Source: Ditibartonella choladocola
Lineage (GTDB): Bacteria > Pseudomonadota > Alphaproteobacteria > Rhizobiales > Rhizobiaceae
Length of the DNA: 64,000 bases
Assembly (NCBI RefSeq): GCF_002007565.1
Contig: NZ_CP015625.1
Location: 2,537,001 to 2,601,000 of the forward strand
Direction: 5' to 3'
In this document: positions 8,893 to 16,980 of the stretch, piece after piece
Numbering within the stretch: position 1 is the first letter of the stretch
Layout of the letters: every line of letters starts with the position of its first letter
Translations under genes and position numbers: made by a program
Notes under the pieces: model-generated
Told to the model about the DNA's origin: nothing
Seen by the model: the letters and a program-made list of their open reading frames with translations, nothing else
Databases searched by the model: none

Positions 8893-10791
8893 TTAATCCT
8901 GTTTTTCTTCTTTCATATTATTGCGTTCAAGGTCAATGGCACCATAGGGAAATTGACTGGCAGACAATGAAAACATCAATGGTTTGATAAGACTGTTGGA
9001 AACACATTCGACATCGGGGCAGACTTTATCCGACCGCGGAACTTTTTTAAGCACTGAATCAAGCTTGACTTCGTAGCCGTGGTTCTTACCGTCTTTTATT
9101 TGAAGATCGGCAGTGCCTTTCATAAGAAGTCGCCAATTTCCCATGTAGATGGTTGATTTATCAATCACAAGATTTTCGTCGGTGATGGTTGTTTCAATAT
9201 CCCATTTATCAAAATCGGTTGACGCATGATCGCTTTTTTCTGCCCATGCTTTTTCACCGCTACTCAAGGCAAAACGCAATTTGTCAATGTCATAGCCTTT
9301 GAAACTGCCCGACGACATATTCAATGTCAAATGCCCCTGCATTCCGGATATAACTTCCGACCACCGGCTGAAAGGTGCATGCATGGTCAAAATAAGACCG
9401 GCCTTTGCATGAACAAAATCGGGATAGTGGAAAGCCCGCGCGATTGATGGCAAATCGACAGAACTTGCAGAAATGCGGCCTTCTATATTGGCTTTATCAT
9501 TGTCGCGGGCAATCTGTATATTGGATTGAATAGCACCACCAAAAGCATTGGCATTGCCAAGATCGAAAATGCCTCTTCCATTTCTGATCTGGACGGCAGC
9601 AGCAAGATTATTGAGGGTGACATTTTGAAGCTTGGCTTCCGGTGCGGACATGCGGATGTCAAGCCCGATCATGTCGAAAACCGAAAGATCAAGAAACTGA
9701 TTTTTTTCCTCGTCCGGAAAAAATGTAGCAACCAATGTATCAAGATCGAGCCTGTCAAAAGCAAGCGACCCGCTGATGACCGGCAAATCATCCTGATAGC
9801 CGGTCGCAAGTGCACCGCGAGCATTATCATTTCCAAGTTTGAAATTGATATTGTTAAACTGCATATGACCGGGTTGGGCGGAAAAATCCGACTCCCAGAC
9901 AACCGGCGCTTTCAATCCTTGTCCGGGTAGATCGTGATAACCAAGCCACTCCATCGTCCTGTTCCAACCCGGTGAACGGGCCGAGAGCCGCCCGTCAAAA
10001 ATATAGCTGTCGGAAAGTCGCCCCTTTCCTTCAAAAGTAATACCGCCGCTCAAAGAATTGAGACTGGCTCTTACATCACTCGTTCCACCTGAAAACAGGA
10101 TCAGCGCTTGCATTGCATCAATACGCAAATCGGTTGCTTTGCCATGCCACGTTGCATTGGCACGAAAACTTGCCGCTCTTGTCGATTCCGGCCATTCAAG
10201 AACCGCATTCAGTGCCGTAATTTTTTCCGCCATCCCTCCCATATTCTTGCGATAGAGAAGCTCGCCATTGTCAATCACAATACGCCCGAAAGGCTGGTTG
10301 AGAAGGCGTGTTGTATCCGGATGGTCGGGGTTCTTTTTAACAATGTCACGAGCCTCGCGAACAGCCGAACCGAAACTGCCTTGCGAACGGGAAAGAGTGT
10401 CAAAAAAATCCGCAACCGTTTTGACCGGTTCTTCCATAACAAAATGCGGGTTGATAATGCGTGTTTGCGAAAATGTAATATGTCCTAACAGCGCATCGAT
10501 CAGTGACAAGTCGACTTCAATGCGTTCGGCTTCCATCAGCGGAGCGGCCTCATCATTCATCGGAGTGAGTGTTACGCCCGACAATGAAGCCTTCGGATAA
10601 GGGAAAAGGTCAAGATGGGGAGCTTCCCGCAATTGCACGTTGTAGCCCGTCCATGCGCTCAAATCCTGCGCAAGGCGGATGCGGATCGCATCTGTCGAAA
10701 CAAGAACCGGCAATAGCAGGAAAATCGCCGCAACGATCAATCCCGACACCAACACCAGCACCCCGACATATTTTAAAATTTTCTTGTGCAC
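8893..10791 (-). CDS. AsmA family protein
   Basis: A 632-residue protein with one N-terminal membrane segment (about residues 8-30) followed by the AsmA N-terminal signature (RIRLAQDLSAWTGYNVQLREAPHLDLFPYPKASLSGVTL) and a long beta-rich periplasmic part. AsmA-like proteins belong to the group of bridge-like proteins linked to lipid transport between inner and outer membranes and to envelope assembly. The start is GTG at 10791, with an AGGGACGAG ribosome site just upstream; no alternative ATG lies nearby. It stands alone between the MOSC gene and an envelope-sugar cluster, all on the same strand. Confidence 0.85.
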   Translation of the reverse strand: MHKKILKYVGVLVLVSGLIVAAIFLLLPVLVSTDAIRIRLAQDLSAWTGYNVQLREAPHLDLFPYPKASLSGVTLTPMNDEAAPLMEAERIEVDLSLIDALLGHITFSQTRIINPHFVMEEPVKTVADFFDTLSRSQGSFGSAVREARDIVKKNPDHPDTTRLLNQPFGRIVIDNGELLYRKNMGGMAEKITALNAVLEWPESTRAASFRANATWHGKATDLRIDAMQALILFSGGTSDVRASLNSLSGGITFEGKGRLSDSYIFDGRLSARSPGWNRTMEWLGYHDLPGQGLKAPVVWESDFSAQPGHMQFNNINFKLGNDNARGALATGYQDDLPVISGSLAFDRLDLDTLVATFFPDEEKNQFLDLSVFDMIGLDIRMSAPEAKLQNVTLNNLAAAVQIRNGRGIFDLGNANAFGGAIQSNIQIARDNDKANIEGRISASSVDLPSIARAFHYPDFVHAKAGLILTMHAPFSRWSEVISGMQGHLTLNMSSGSFKGYDIDKLRFALSSGEKAWAEKSDHASTDFDKWDIETTITDENLVIDKSTIYMGNWRLLMKGTADLQIKDGKNHGYEVKLDSVLKKVPRSDKVCPDVECVSNSLIKPLMFSLSASQFPYGAIDLERNNMKEEKQD

Positions 10792-10891
10792 CTCGTCCCT
10801 TTACTTTTTATTAACCATAAATGATTAAAACCGAATTACATTTCGGCTTCCAGTGAAAAGCTTGTTTCTGAAATGCCCTTGTTTAAATTTT

Positions 10892-10920
10892 TGCCGGGTC
10901 CATTCGCCCGGCATTTTTTT
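10892..10920 (+). terminator. Plus-strand terminator between two minus-strand genes
   Basis: Seven-pair stem TGCCGGG/CCCGGCA (10892-10898 and 10907-10913) with an eight-base loop, followed by seven T bases on the plus strand. On the minus strand the stem is followed by A bases, so it cannot serve the neighbouring minus-strand genes. It implies a short plus-strand transcript starting in 10792-10890, possibly a small RNA. Confidence 0.6.
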
Positions 10921-10998
10921 AAATGAATTTTAATCGCACGACAATGCAATTGGTAAAAAAACGTGATTTATGCCCCGTTTAGCGCAATAAACATTTGG

Positions 10999-11697
10999 TT
11001 AGCGCAATAGACATTTGGCCAAAAAATGCAAAATTGTGTCATTGCGGCGAATACTGTGTCTGGGCAGTTCAAAGTCCCCCTCGTTCCCATGCGCACGTGA
11101 TTTGACAGTTGTAACAGCAAAACTGTAGCCGGCATTTTTTACAATTGACTGAATTGCTTCATTTTCGTCGCCGAACGGATAGGCAAAAGATATGATTGAC
11201 GTGCCAAGTTCTTTTTCGAGTTGGTGTTTGTTTTCAGTTATCTGGTGTTTTGCCTCTTCAAGCGGAATATCTTTCAAATGCAAATGGTCGAGCGTGTGGC
11301 CACCGACTTCGTGCCCGTGAGCTGCCCAATCTCTCATTTCGTCGAATGTCATTATTTTGTCGCGCTGTGAACGTTCATTGTCCCAAGAATTGTCTAGCCC
11401 CATACGCGAAGAGACAAAAAAATTGGTTGCACTGAACCCCAATTCATCAAGAACCGGCATAGCATCCTGATAAACAGATAGAAAACCGTCGTCGAAAGTT
11501 ATCGCTGCCACTTTTCCCTTTTTCTGGCCCCGAATATAAGGCATTGCCTCTTTGAGTGACAATCCTTGAAAACCGATACGTTTCAGAACATGCATCTGTC
11601 TGGTGAATTTTTCGACCGTAACATAATTGGAGCGACCGGGGATCCCTGCCTTGGGGGGCGTGCCTATATGATGATAAAGAAGTATGGGAACAGCCAT
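10999..11697 (-). CDS. Polysaccharide deacetylase (NodB domain)
   Basis: A 232-residue carbohydrate esterase family 4 protein. Visible motifs: PILLYHHIG at the start, ITFDDGFLSVYQDAMPVL (motif 1 with the catalytic and metal Asp), GHEVGGHTLDHLHL (motif 2 with metal-binding His residues) and ISFAYPFGDENEA (motif 3). It removes N-acetyl groups from an amino-sugar polymer or glycolipid. No signal peptide is seen, so it probably acts in the cytoplasm on a lipid-linked or nucleotide-linked sugar, or on nascent surface glycan. It starts one base after the GT25 gene ends, so the two are co-transcribed, pointing to lipooligosaccharide or surface-glycan modification. Confidence 0.88.
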   Translation of the reverse strand: MAVPILLYHHIGTPPKAGIPGRSNYVTVEKFTRQMHVLKRIGFQGLSLKEAMPYIRGQKKGKVAAITFDDGFLSVYQDAMPVLDELGFSATNFFVSSRMGLDNSWDNERSQRDKIMTFDEMRDWAAHGHEVGGHTLDHLHLKDIPLEEAKHQITENKHQLEKELGTSIISFAYPFGDENEAIQSIVKNAGYSFAVTTVKSRAHGNEGDFELPRHSIRRNDTILHFLAKCLLR

Positions 11698-11698
11698 A

Positions 11699-12439
11699 TC
11701 AACCTTCCTGACGTTTCGATAGAACCTTTATGCGATGCCTATAGAGCGGACGGGCCAGTTCCCGATAAAGGCGGGCGAAAAAGGAATGTTTGCTTTTGAT
11801 CGTCGAGCCGCCGAGTTCGGCAGAAATCTCGCGAACCACCGGAGGTAGAACAACCTCCGGATGGACGCCGGTTTTCCAGTATAATTGTTCGGTCGTATCA
11901 ACCGGACGATCGAATGTGGCTGTCGCATCAAGTAGTTTTCGGGCAGCGTTCCGGCCTACCAGTTGGGCAACCTGCCCCAAACCGATTTCTGTTGGCCTGA
12001 TAAGTTTAATATCGCCTTTTTCGGCAATTATTTTGCCTGTTTCACGCACGCGAAAAGGAAAACGGATGAAACTTTCTTCATTGGCTTCCTGAACAGCAAA
12101 ACGGAAAACTTCCTCAAATCGCTCCTCCAGTGCAACATCGTCTTCAATGATAAATCCTGCGTCCATGCCATCGTCGACAATTTTTTGCCAGGCACGCCGG
12201 TGGGATAAAAAACATGCAATTTCGTTTTTTGACAATGTGAAAGGATAAAAAGGGCGATAGAGTTTTTTTCTAAAAAAATGAAAAATTGTCTTGTCATCAA
12301 GGTCAAGACTATCAACCGCCTTCAAAACTATAGCAGGACATGGCAGAAGTCTTTCCAGCAATTCGACTTGTATTTGCCTCTCATCCGCCCGATCGAGATG
12401 GATAATCAGTGCTTTAATGGTTTTTAGTGAACCGCTCAT
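11699..12439 (-). CDS. Glycosyltransferase family 25 (LPS/LOS type)
   Basis: A 246-residue LPS glycosyltransferase of the LpsA/LgtB/Lex2B group, which typically transfers galactose or glucose from a UDP-sugar to the lipooligosaccharide core at the inner face of the cytoplasmic membrane. Signatures: IKALIIHLDRADER at the start, LSKNEIACFLSHRRAWQKIVD, and FIIEDDVALEERF with the acidic metal-binding residues; the C-terminal IRPTEIGLGQVAQLVGRNAARKLL is also typical. The deacetylase follows after one base; the GT29-like gene lies 93 bases upstream. The three form an envelope-glycan cluster. Confidence 0.9.
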   Translation of the reverse strand: MSGSLKTIKALIIHLDRADERQIQVELLERLLPCPAIVLKAVDSLDLDDKTIFHFFRKKLYRPFYPFTLSKNEIACFLSHRRAWQKIVDDGMDAGFIIEDDVALEERFEEVFRFAVQEANEESFIRFPFRVRETGKIIAEKGDIKLIRPTEIGLGQVAQLVGRNAARKLLDATATFDRPVDTTEQLYWKTGVHPEVVLPPVVREISAELGGSTIKSKHSFFARLYRELARPLYRHRIKVLSKRQEG

Positions 12440-12532
12440 ATTCGACCCGGAGTTTGAAAACAGGCTTTTTCAAAAGCCTGTCATGCATAATAAGGGCGAA
12501 CAGAAAAGTAAACAATGACGAAAATGTTGCCA

Positions 12533-13159
12533 TTATTGAAGGAAATGGCATGTTCCCTCATCTATGCGCTCACGCACCCATTTTTCTTCTGTTGACCAGG
12601 CATGGTGTTTCCACCCCTGCCAGGTAAAACCGCAGATGTAAATTTCCCATTCCGCCAAATCGAACTGTTTCAAACAATCCCAAATGCCGAGATAGCCGGT
12701 CGACGGGAACCATTCCTTGAGTTTATTACCTTCAATGCCGATTTCAGCACAAGCTTCAAGATAAAACTGCGCGGATTTTATAACCACATCCTTGTTCGCC
12801 CCGCCAAAAACTCTAATAGCCTTATCGGTCCAGTCGCGCCTTCGGTGCTTTAACAATCGCGAGCTCAGGCGGGGAAGTGCAAAATAAGCCTTCAAAATAT
12901 AGGGATGATAGACCAGTGTAATGAACTCTGCCTGTTTAAAAAATTTGTATTCCAGAAACGAATGATCTTCAAGTTTCCGCTGCATTGGCTTACCGGAGTT
13001 GCACATCATCAGACAACTGGTTTTAGTACCACTCCAGCCGTCAAGCAATCTGGGACGATTGAAGCGTAAAACATAGTCTGCACTATCTATCTCTTCAGAA
13101 AAATCCCTTGGTAAATCGGCATTTCCAACAACGATGAGTCGTCTTTTTTGTGTTCCCAT
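12533..13159 (-). CDS. GT29/sialyltransferase-like protein
   Basis: A 208-residue protein that shows, in order, elements resembling the sialylmotifs of glycosyltransferase family 29. Motif L-like: LIVVGNADL, then EIDSADYVLRFNRP and GTKTSCLMM (about residues 8-52). Motif S-like: WFPSTGYLGIWDCLKQF followed by YICGFTW (about 150-175). Motif III/VS-like: WKHHAWSTEEKW, containing an H-x4-E. GT29 enzymes are best known from eukaryotic Golgi; scattered bacterial members exist. It is short for the family and lacks a signal anchor, so it would act in the cytoplasm. It lies beside a GT25 transferase and a deacetylase, suggesting surface glycan work. No CMP-sialate synthesis genes are present, so the sugar donor is unknown. 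Confidence 0.6.
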   Translation of the reverse strand: MGTQKRRLIVVGNADLPRDFSEEIDSADYVLRFNRPRLLDGWSGTKTSCLMMCNSGKPMQRKLEDHSFLEYKFFKQAEFITLVYHPYILKAYFALPRLSSRLLKHRRRDWTDKAIRVFGGANKDVVIKSAQFYLEACAEIGIEGNKLKEWFPSTGYLGIWDCLKQFDLAEWEIYICGFTWQGWKHHAWSTEEKWVRERIDEGTCHFLQ

Positions 13160-13353
13160 AAAACTATTCCCAAGTTTGACGCTTCACGCCCCCGCGCTTT
13201 TAAATAACCGCACACAAGCGGTAATTTACTGTGTTAAATGGCAGAATAATAGAAATTTAATTGTCGGACGCAAGAACTATTCGCCAATATTTTAAGAGAA
13301 TTTTGCACTATGTTGCTTCTGCACCTTTTTTCTTGGGTACAGGAAAAAACGGC

Positions 13354-14262
13354 TCATGATTTTATGCCATTATTTACCTTTAATGTTCCATCATGGTATT
13401 CACCTGAAAGCCGCAACCATTCGCGTGCCGCATAGGAAAGATGGCTTTGACTGCGCCAGATTAAAGCCATATGCCATTCAATGACTATATCGGTCATCTC
13501 TACCATTTTTACATTTTTGACATTGCGCTTTTCGGCAATCATGCGGGGTAAAAATCCTACACCCATACCGGCTGCAACGAGGCCGAACAGAAAGTCGATC
13601 TGGCTTGAACGTGCCGAAACCACCGGCTCCAGCCCCTTTTTACGGAATGTTTCAATGACAAGTGGTGTCAAAGCAAACTGGCTTGCAAAAAGAACAAACG
13701 GATATTCTGCAAGCTCTTTGGCGGTAATCTTTGTTCGCTTGCCTGCAAGGCTTGCCGGCATGAGCGCGACAACCGGATCGTTGCGGACATCCTGATAATC
13801 AAAACCGCTTGCAATCGGCACAAGCGAACCGGCAAGCTCGATTTCGCCCGACCGCACCAGCTCTTCCAATTTTTTACTTCCGTGTTCGACAATATTGATG
13901 TCGATATGAGGATGCGATGAAGTGTAACGCGCAAGAACCGGTGCAAAAAGTTCGGAACTGCCGATAGGCGGAAGCCCGATTTTCAAAACACCACGTTTAA
14001 GCCCCTTCAATTCGGCAATCTCGCGTTCCATTTGGGTTTCTTCCGCAAGAATACGTTGTGCGTGACGAAAGACATATTCGCCTGCTGCTGTAAGCTGCAT
14101 TTTACCTTTGTTGCGATTGATTAATTTGGTTCCATACTGGCCTTCAAGCTGGGCCAGAGACTTACTGACGGTCGATTGCGTCGAGTTCAGAACTTTCGCG
14201 GCTGAGGAAAAGCCGTTCTGGCGTATAATTTCTACAAAGGCTTCAAGTGTTCTTATTTGCAT
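13354..14262 (-). CDS. LysR-family regulator of lrgAB (CidR-like)
   Basis: A LysR-type regulator of about 302 residues. The N-terminal winged helix-turn-helix is clear (IRTLEAFVEIIRQNGFSSAAKVLNSTQSTVSKSLAQLEGQYG), followed by the periplasmic-binding-like effector domain (LKIGLPPIGSSELFAPVL, then FPFVLFASQF-like and GVGFLPRMIAEK). I start it at the ATG of MQIRTLEAF (14262), because the 12 extra residues of the longer frame do not fit the family and the dyad operator would lie inside the gene. It diverges from lrgA-lrgB, the usual arrangement of a LysR regulator with its target operon. Confidence 0.88.
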   Translation of the reverse strand: MQIRTLEAFVEIIRQNGFSSAAKVLNSTQSTVSKSLAQLEGQYGTKLINRNKGKMQLTAAGEYVFRHAQRILAEETQMEREIAELKGLKRGVLKIGLPPIGSSELFAPVLARYTSSHPHIDINIVEHGSKKLEELVRSGEIELAGSLVPIASGFDYQDVRNDPVVALMPASLAGKRTKITAKELAEYPFVLFASQFALTPLVIETFRKKGLEPVVSARSSQIDFLFGLVAAGMGVGFLPRMIAEKRNVKNVKMVEMTDIVIEWHMALIWRSQSHLSYAAREWLRLSGEYHDGTLKVNNGIKS

Positions 14263-14263
14263 A

Positions 14264-14284
14264 ACTATTCTATATAGGAATAGT
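14264..14284. promoter_or_regulatory. Dyad operator candidate for the LysR regulator
   Basis: Inverted repeat ACTATTC-N7-GAATAGT, with perfect seven-base arms, directly before the LysR start and 72 bases before lrgA. Position, spacing and AT-rich centre fit a LysR box (T-N11-A type). It would serve both autorepression and activation of lrgAB. Confidence 0.5.
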
Positions 14285-14355
14285 CTACATGAATTCAATT
14301 CATTTTACGAATGACACAGCATCACTTATCTAACGTTTTGTCAGGAGTAAATTAA

Positions 14356-14763
14356 ATGATACATCGTCTTAGAGTTCAAACACGTCATCTCTTCCATCAC
14401 AATATATTTGCGCAGATGGGACTTTTGTGCGCTTTCTGGATTATCGGCGAGATCATTACATGGGCTTTGAGCCTACCCATTCCGGGTGCAATTATCGGCA
14501 TGGTGCTTGCTCTTCTTGCGCTCGCTAGTCGTAAACTCAGTATATTGAGCATGAAACGCGGTGCCGACTGGCTCATTGCCGAAATGCTTCTGTTCTTTGT
14601 TCCAGCAGTTCTTGCCCTTCTCAACCATAAAGAATTTATCGGCTTGTTGGGCATAAAAATTCTGGTCGTTATTCTGGGTGGCACATTCGTTGTTATGAGT
14701 ATTACCGCTTTGACAATAGACCTTTGTTATCGCTGGATGTTGATGCGTCATGTTAAACATTGA
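14356..14763 (+). CDS. lrgA: LrgA/CidA-family holin-like protein
   Basis: A 135-residue membrane protein with four hydrophobic segments and the family signature in ALSLPIPGAIIGMVLALLALASR followed by ADWLIAEMLLFFVPAVLALLNH. LrgA/CidA proteins are holin-like and affect murein hydrolase activity, cell lysis and, in some species, export of pyruvate or glycolate together with LrgB. A good AGGAG lies ten bases before the start. Its end overlaps the lrgB start by 14 bases, so both are translated from one message. The divergent LysR gene is the likely controller. Confidence 0.88.
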   Translation: MIHRLRVQTRHLFHHNIFAQMGLLCAFWIIGEIITWALSLPIPGAIIGMVLALLALASRKLSILSMKRGADWLIAEMLLFFVPAVLALLNHKEFIGLLGIKILVVILGGTFVVMSITALTIDLCYRWMLMRHVKH

Positions 14764-15493
14764 ATCAAATCTCGAACAATATATGGCTGATATAGAGCTT
14801 TATACCAGTCCGGTTTTCAAAACGGTTTTCTGGTCGCTCGTTACGATTTTGCTTTATATGGCGGCAAAAGCATTTTACCGCCGTTTTTCCTATTGGTGGC
14901 TGACACCATTGGCAGTAACACCACTTTTGCTGATGATCGTGGTGGTGCTGCTCAAGGGTGATTATGCCCATTATATCAAAGCAACCCATTGGCTTGTTGC
15001 CATTCTGGGGCCGGTCACCGTTGCCTTTGCTGTTCCGATCTGGCAACAACGCAGAATCATTGCCAAAAACTGGTTTATTCTGACGGTCGGTATTATCGTC
15101 GGTTCATTTGCTTCGATGTTGTCGGCATGGGGGCTTGCAACCCTTATGCAACTTGATCCGACTTTGCGGCTAAGTCTTATGCCGCGTTCGATCAGCACAC
15201 CTTTTGCCATGGAAGTTTCCGGTGACATTGGCGGTATACCCGATCTGACGGCTGTTTTCGTTGTCCTTACCGGCGTTCTGGGTGCTGCACTCGGCGAAGT
15301 TATTGTCAAATATCTGCCGCTACGCTCTTCCCTTGCACGTGGTGCCCTTTTCGGCATGGGAGCACATGGCGCAGGCGTTGCCCGCGCCCACCAGATGGGG
15401 CGTCAGGAAGGCTCGATTGCAGGCCTTGTTATGGTCATGGTCGGCATTGTCAATGTTCTGCTGGCGCCGGTTCTGGCTTGGCTGCTGAAATAG
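14750..15493 (+). CDS. lrgB: LrgB/CidB-family membrane protein
   Basis: A 247-residue protein with about seven membrane segments and LrgB landmarks: MPRSISTPFAMEVSGDIGG and a C-terminal ALFGMGAHGAGVARAHQMGRQEGSIAG. It is the partner of LrgA in the holin/antiholin-like or organic-acid export unit. I keep the start at 14750, which overlaps lrgA. An alternative ATG at 14783 (MADIELYTSPVFKTVFW) would give a more typical N-terminus and cannot be excluded; neither has a strong ribosome binding site. Confidence 0.88.
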   Translation: MLNIESNLEQYMADIELYTSPVFKTVFWSLVTILLYMAAKAFYRRFSYWWLTPLAVTPLLLMIVVVLLKGDYAHYIKATHWLVAILGPVTVAFAVPIWQQRRIIAKNWFILTVGIIVGSFASMLSAWGLATLMQLDPTLRLSLMPRSISTPFAMEVSGDIGGIPDLTAVFVVLTGVLGAALGEVIVKYLPLRSSLARGALFGMGAHGAGVARAHQMGRQEGSIAGLVMVMVGIVNVLLAPVLAWLLK

Positions 15494-15515
15494 GTGAGAA
15501 ATTCTTGAAAGAAGC

Positions 15516-15541
15516 CGTGTGCAGTTTTGCACCTGCACACG
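15516..15541. other. Perfect hairpin after lrgB
   Basis: CGTGTGCAG and CTGCACACG (15516-15524, 15533-15541) form a nine-pair stem with an eight-base loop. No T-run follows, so it is not a classical terminator; it may stabilise the 3' end of the lrgAB message. Confidence 0.5.
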
Positions 15542-15653
15542 AAAGAGATTGTTGAAACGCCGTAACGTTTCTTAAATCAAAATTTAAAAAAGTTTGAGAT
15601 GCAAGATAAGATCCGCAATTGTGATAGATCGGCTGATTGAACCTGTTTCAGCT

Positions 15654-15705
15654 TTGGCAACATATCCATTCAAACAAAGAGTTGGCAGCATATTCATTCA
15701 ACAAA
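15654..15705. repeat. Two-copy 28-base direct repeat upstream of folD
   Basis: Near-identical units starting TTGGCAACATATCCATTC (15654) and TTGGCAGCATATTCATTC (15682) lie in the 486-base lrgB-folD gap. A weak promoter-like pair, TTGCAC at 15874 and TACAAT at 15899, lies downstream before folD. I see nothing else in the gap. Confidence 0.45.
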
Positions 15706-15979
15706 TAACATGACCGGGTCGGAATAGCGTTTTTCCTTGTAATCCCGTTTTTTCCACCCCGTTACCGGCAGAATCCGCTCTATCCGGTGTTTGAACGGGC
15801 TTTAACCATTTTTGGTCTTTCTCTTCTCAAAATGGATGACTTTTTGCTTGTCATCCATACCAAAGTGGCTATTTTGCACATCCCTTGTGCCAAACATGTA
15901 CAATCTTGACACAATGATCTGTTTTATTTCAGGAATATGCTTTAAAGCAGAACAAAAAGCCTAGTGAAAGGAATCCTCT

Positions 15980-16882
15980 ATGGCCAATGTGATTGACGGG
16001 AAAAAACTTTCTGAAGACATCCTTGCCAAAGTAAAACAAGAAACCGCGATTTTACGTGAACAACACAATATCCAGCCGGGAATAGCGGTCATCATTGTGG
16101 GGGAGGATTCTGCCAGCAAAGTTTATGTTGCTTCCAAGGAAAAACGCGCTGAAGAGTGTGGTTTTCTATCGAACAAATATGAACTGGACGAGAAGACCAG
16201 CGAGGCGGATTTGCTCGCCCTTGTCAAAGAATTGAACGAGGACAAAAATATTCACGGCATTCTGGTACAATTACCATTACCGGCACATATCAATGCCGAT
16301 CATGTCATTCAGACAATCTCGCCTGACAAGGATGTTGACGGTTTCCATTATATCAATGCCGGTAAAATCATGACCGGTGCAATTGGAGACGCATTCGTTC
16401 CCTGCACGCCTGCCGGTATTATGGTGATGGTGGAACATGGACTGGGTAAGGATTTATCCGGCCTTGATGCCGTGGTTGTCGGTCGTTCAAACATAGTCGG
16501 CAAACCGGTTGCAGCGCTGCTTCTTGCGGCGAATGCGACGGTCACGATTGCCCATAGCCGTACCCGCGAAATTGATGATGTCTGCCGCAGTGCCGATATT
16601 CTTGTAGCAGCGGTCGGAAAACCCGAAATGATTAAGGGCGACTGGATAAAACCCGGTGCAACGGTCATTGATGTTGGCATTAACCGCGTTCCGGCACCTG
16701 AAAAAGGTCAGGGTAAAACCCGTCTTGTCGGCGATGTCGACTATAAAGCCGCAGAAAAAGTGGCAGGCTTCATCACCCCCGTTCCCGGCGGTGTCGGGCC
16801 GATGACAATTGCGATGTTAATGGCAAACACACTGAAAGCTGCCTGCAAAGCAAATAATTTGCCATTGCCTAAAATTTCATAA
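15980..16882 (+). CDS. folD: Methylenetetrahydrofolate dehydrogenase/cyclohydrolase FolD
   Basis: A 300-residue bifunctional enzyme that interconverts 5,10-methylene-, methenyl- and 10-formyl-tetrahydrofolate in one-carbon metabolism. Motifs: [16 protein letters not shown] with the catalytic Tyr and Lys, [21 protein letters not shown], the NADP-binding [17 protein letters not shown], and the C-terminal [21 protein letters not shown]. Length is normal for the family. A GAAAGGAATCC ribosome site precedes the ATG. It stands alone, convergent with edd across a shared terminator. Confidence 0.96.
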   Translation: MANVIDGKKLSEDILAKVKQETAILREQHNIQPGIAVIIVGEDSASKVYVASKEKRAEECGFLSNKYELDEKTSEADLLALVKELNEDKNIHGILVQLPLPAHINADHVIQTISPDKDVDGFHYINAGKIMTGAIGDAFVPCTPAGIMVMVEHGLGKDLSGLDAVVVGRSNIVGKPVAALLLAANATVTIAHSRTREIDDVCRSADILVAAVGKPEMIKGDWIKPGATVIDVGINRVPAPEKGQGKTRLVGDVDYKAAEKVAGFITPVPGGVGPMTIAMLMANTLKAACKANNLPLPKIS

Positions 16883-16920
16883 CACCATTTCTAAACATCA
16901 TTTGCTTCAGGCAAAAAATA

Positions 16921-16957
16921 AAAACGCTCCGGAACAACCAAATCCGGAGCGTTTTTT
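16921..16957. terminator. Bidirectional terminator between folD and edd
   Basis: AACGCTCCGGA and TCCGGAGCGTT form an eleven-pair stem around a ten-base loop. T-rich tracts follow on both strands, so it can end both folD (plus) and the zwf-pgl-edd operon (minus). Confidence 0.9.
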
Positions 16958-16980
16958 TTGAATATAAAACTCTAACCCAG

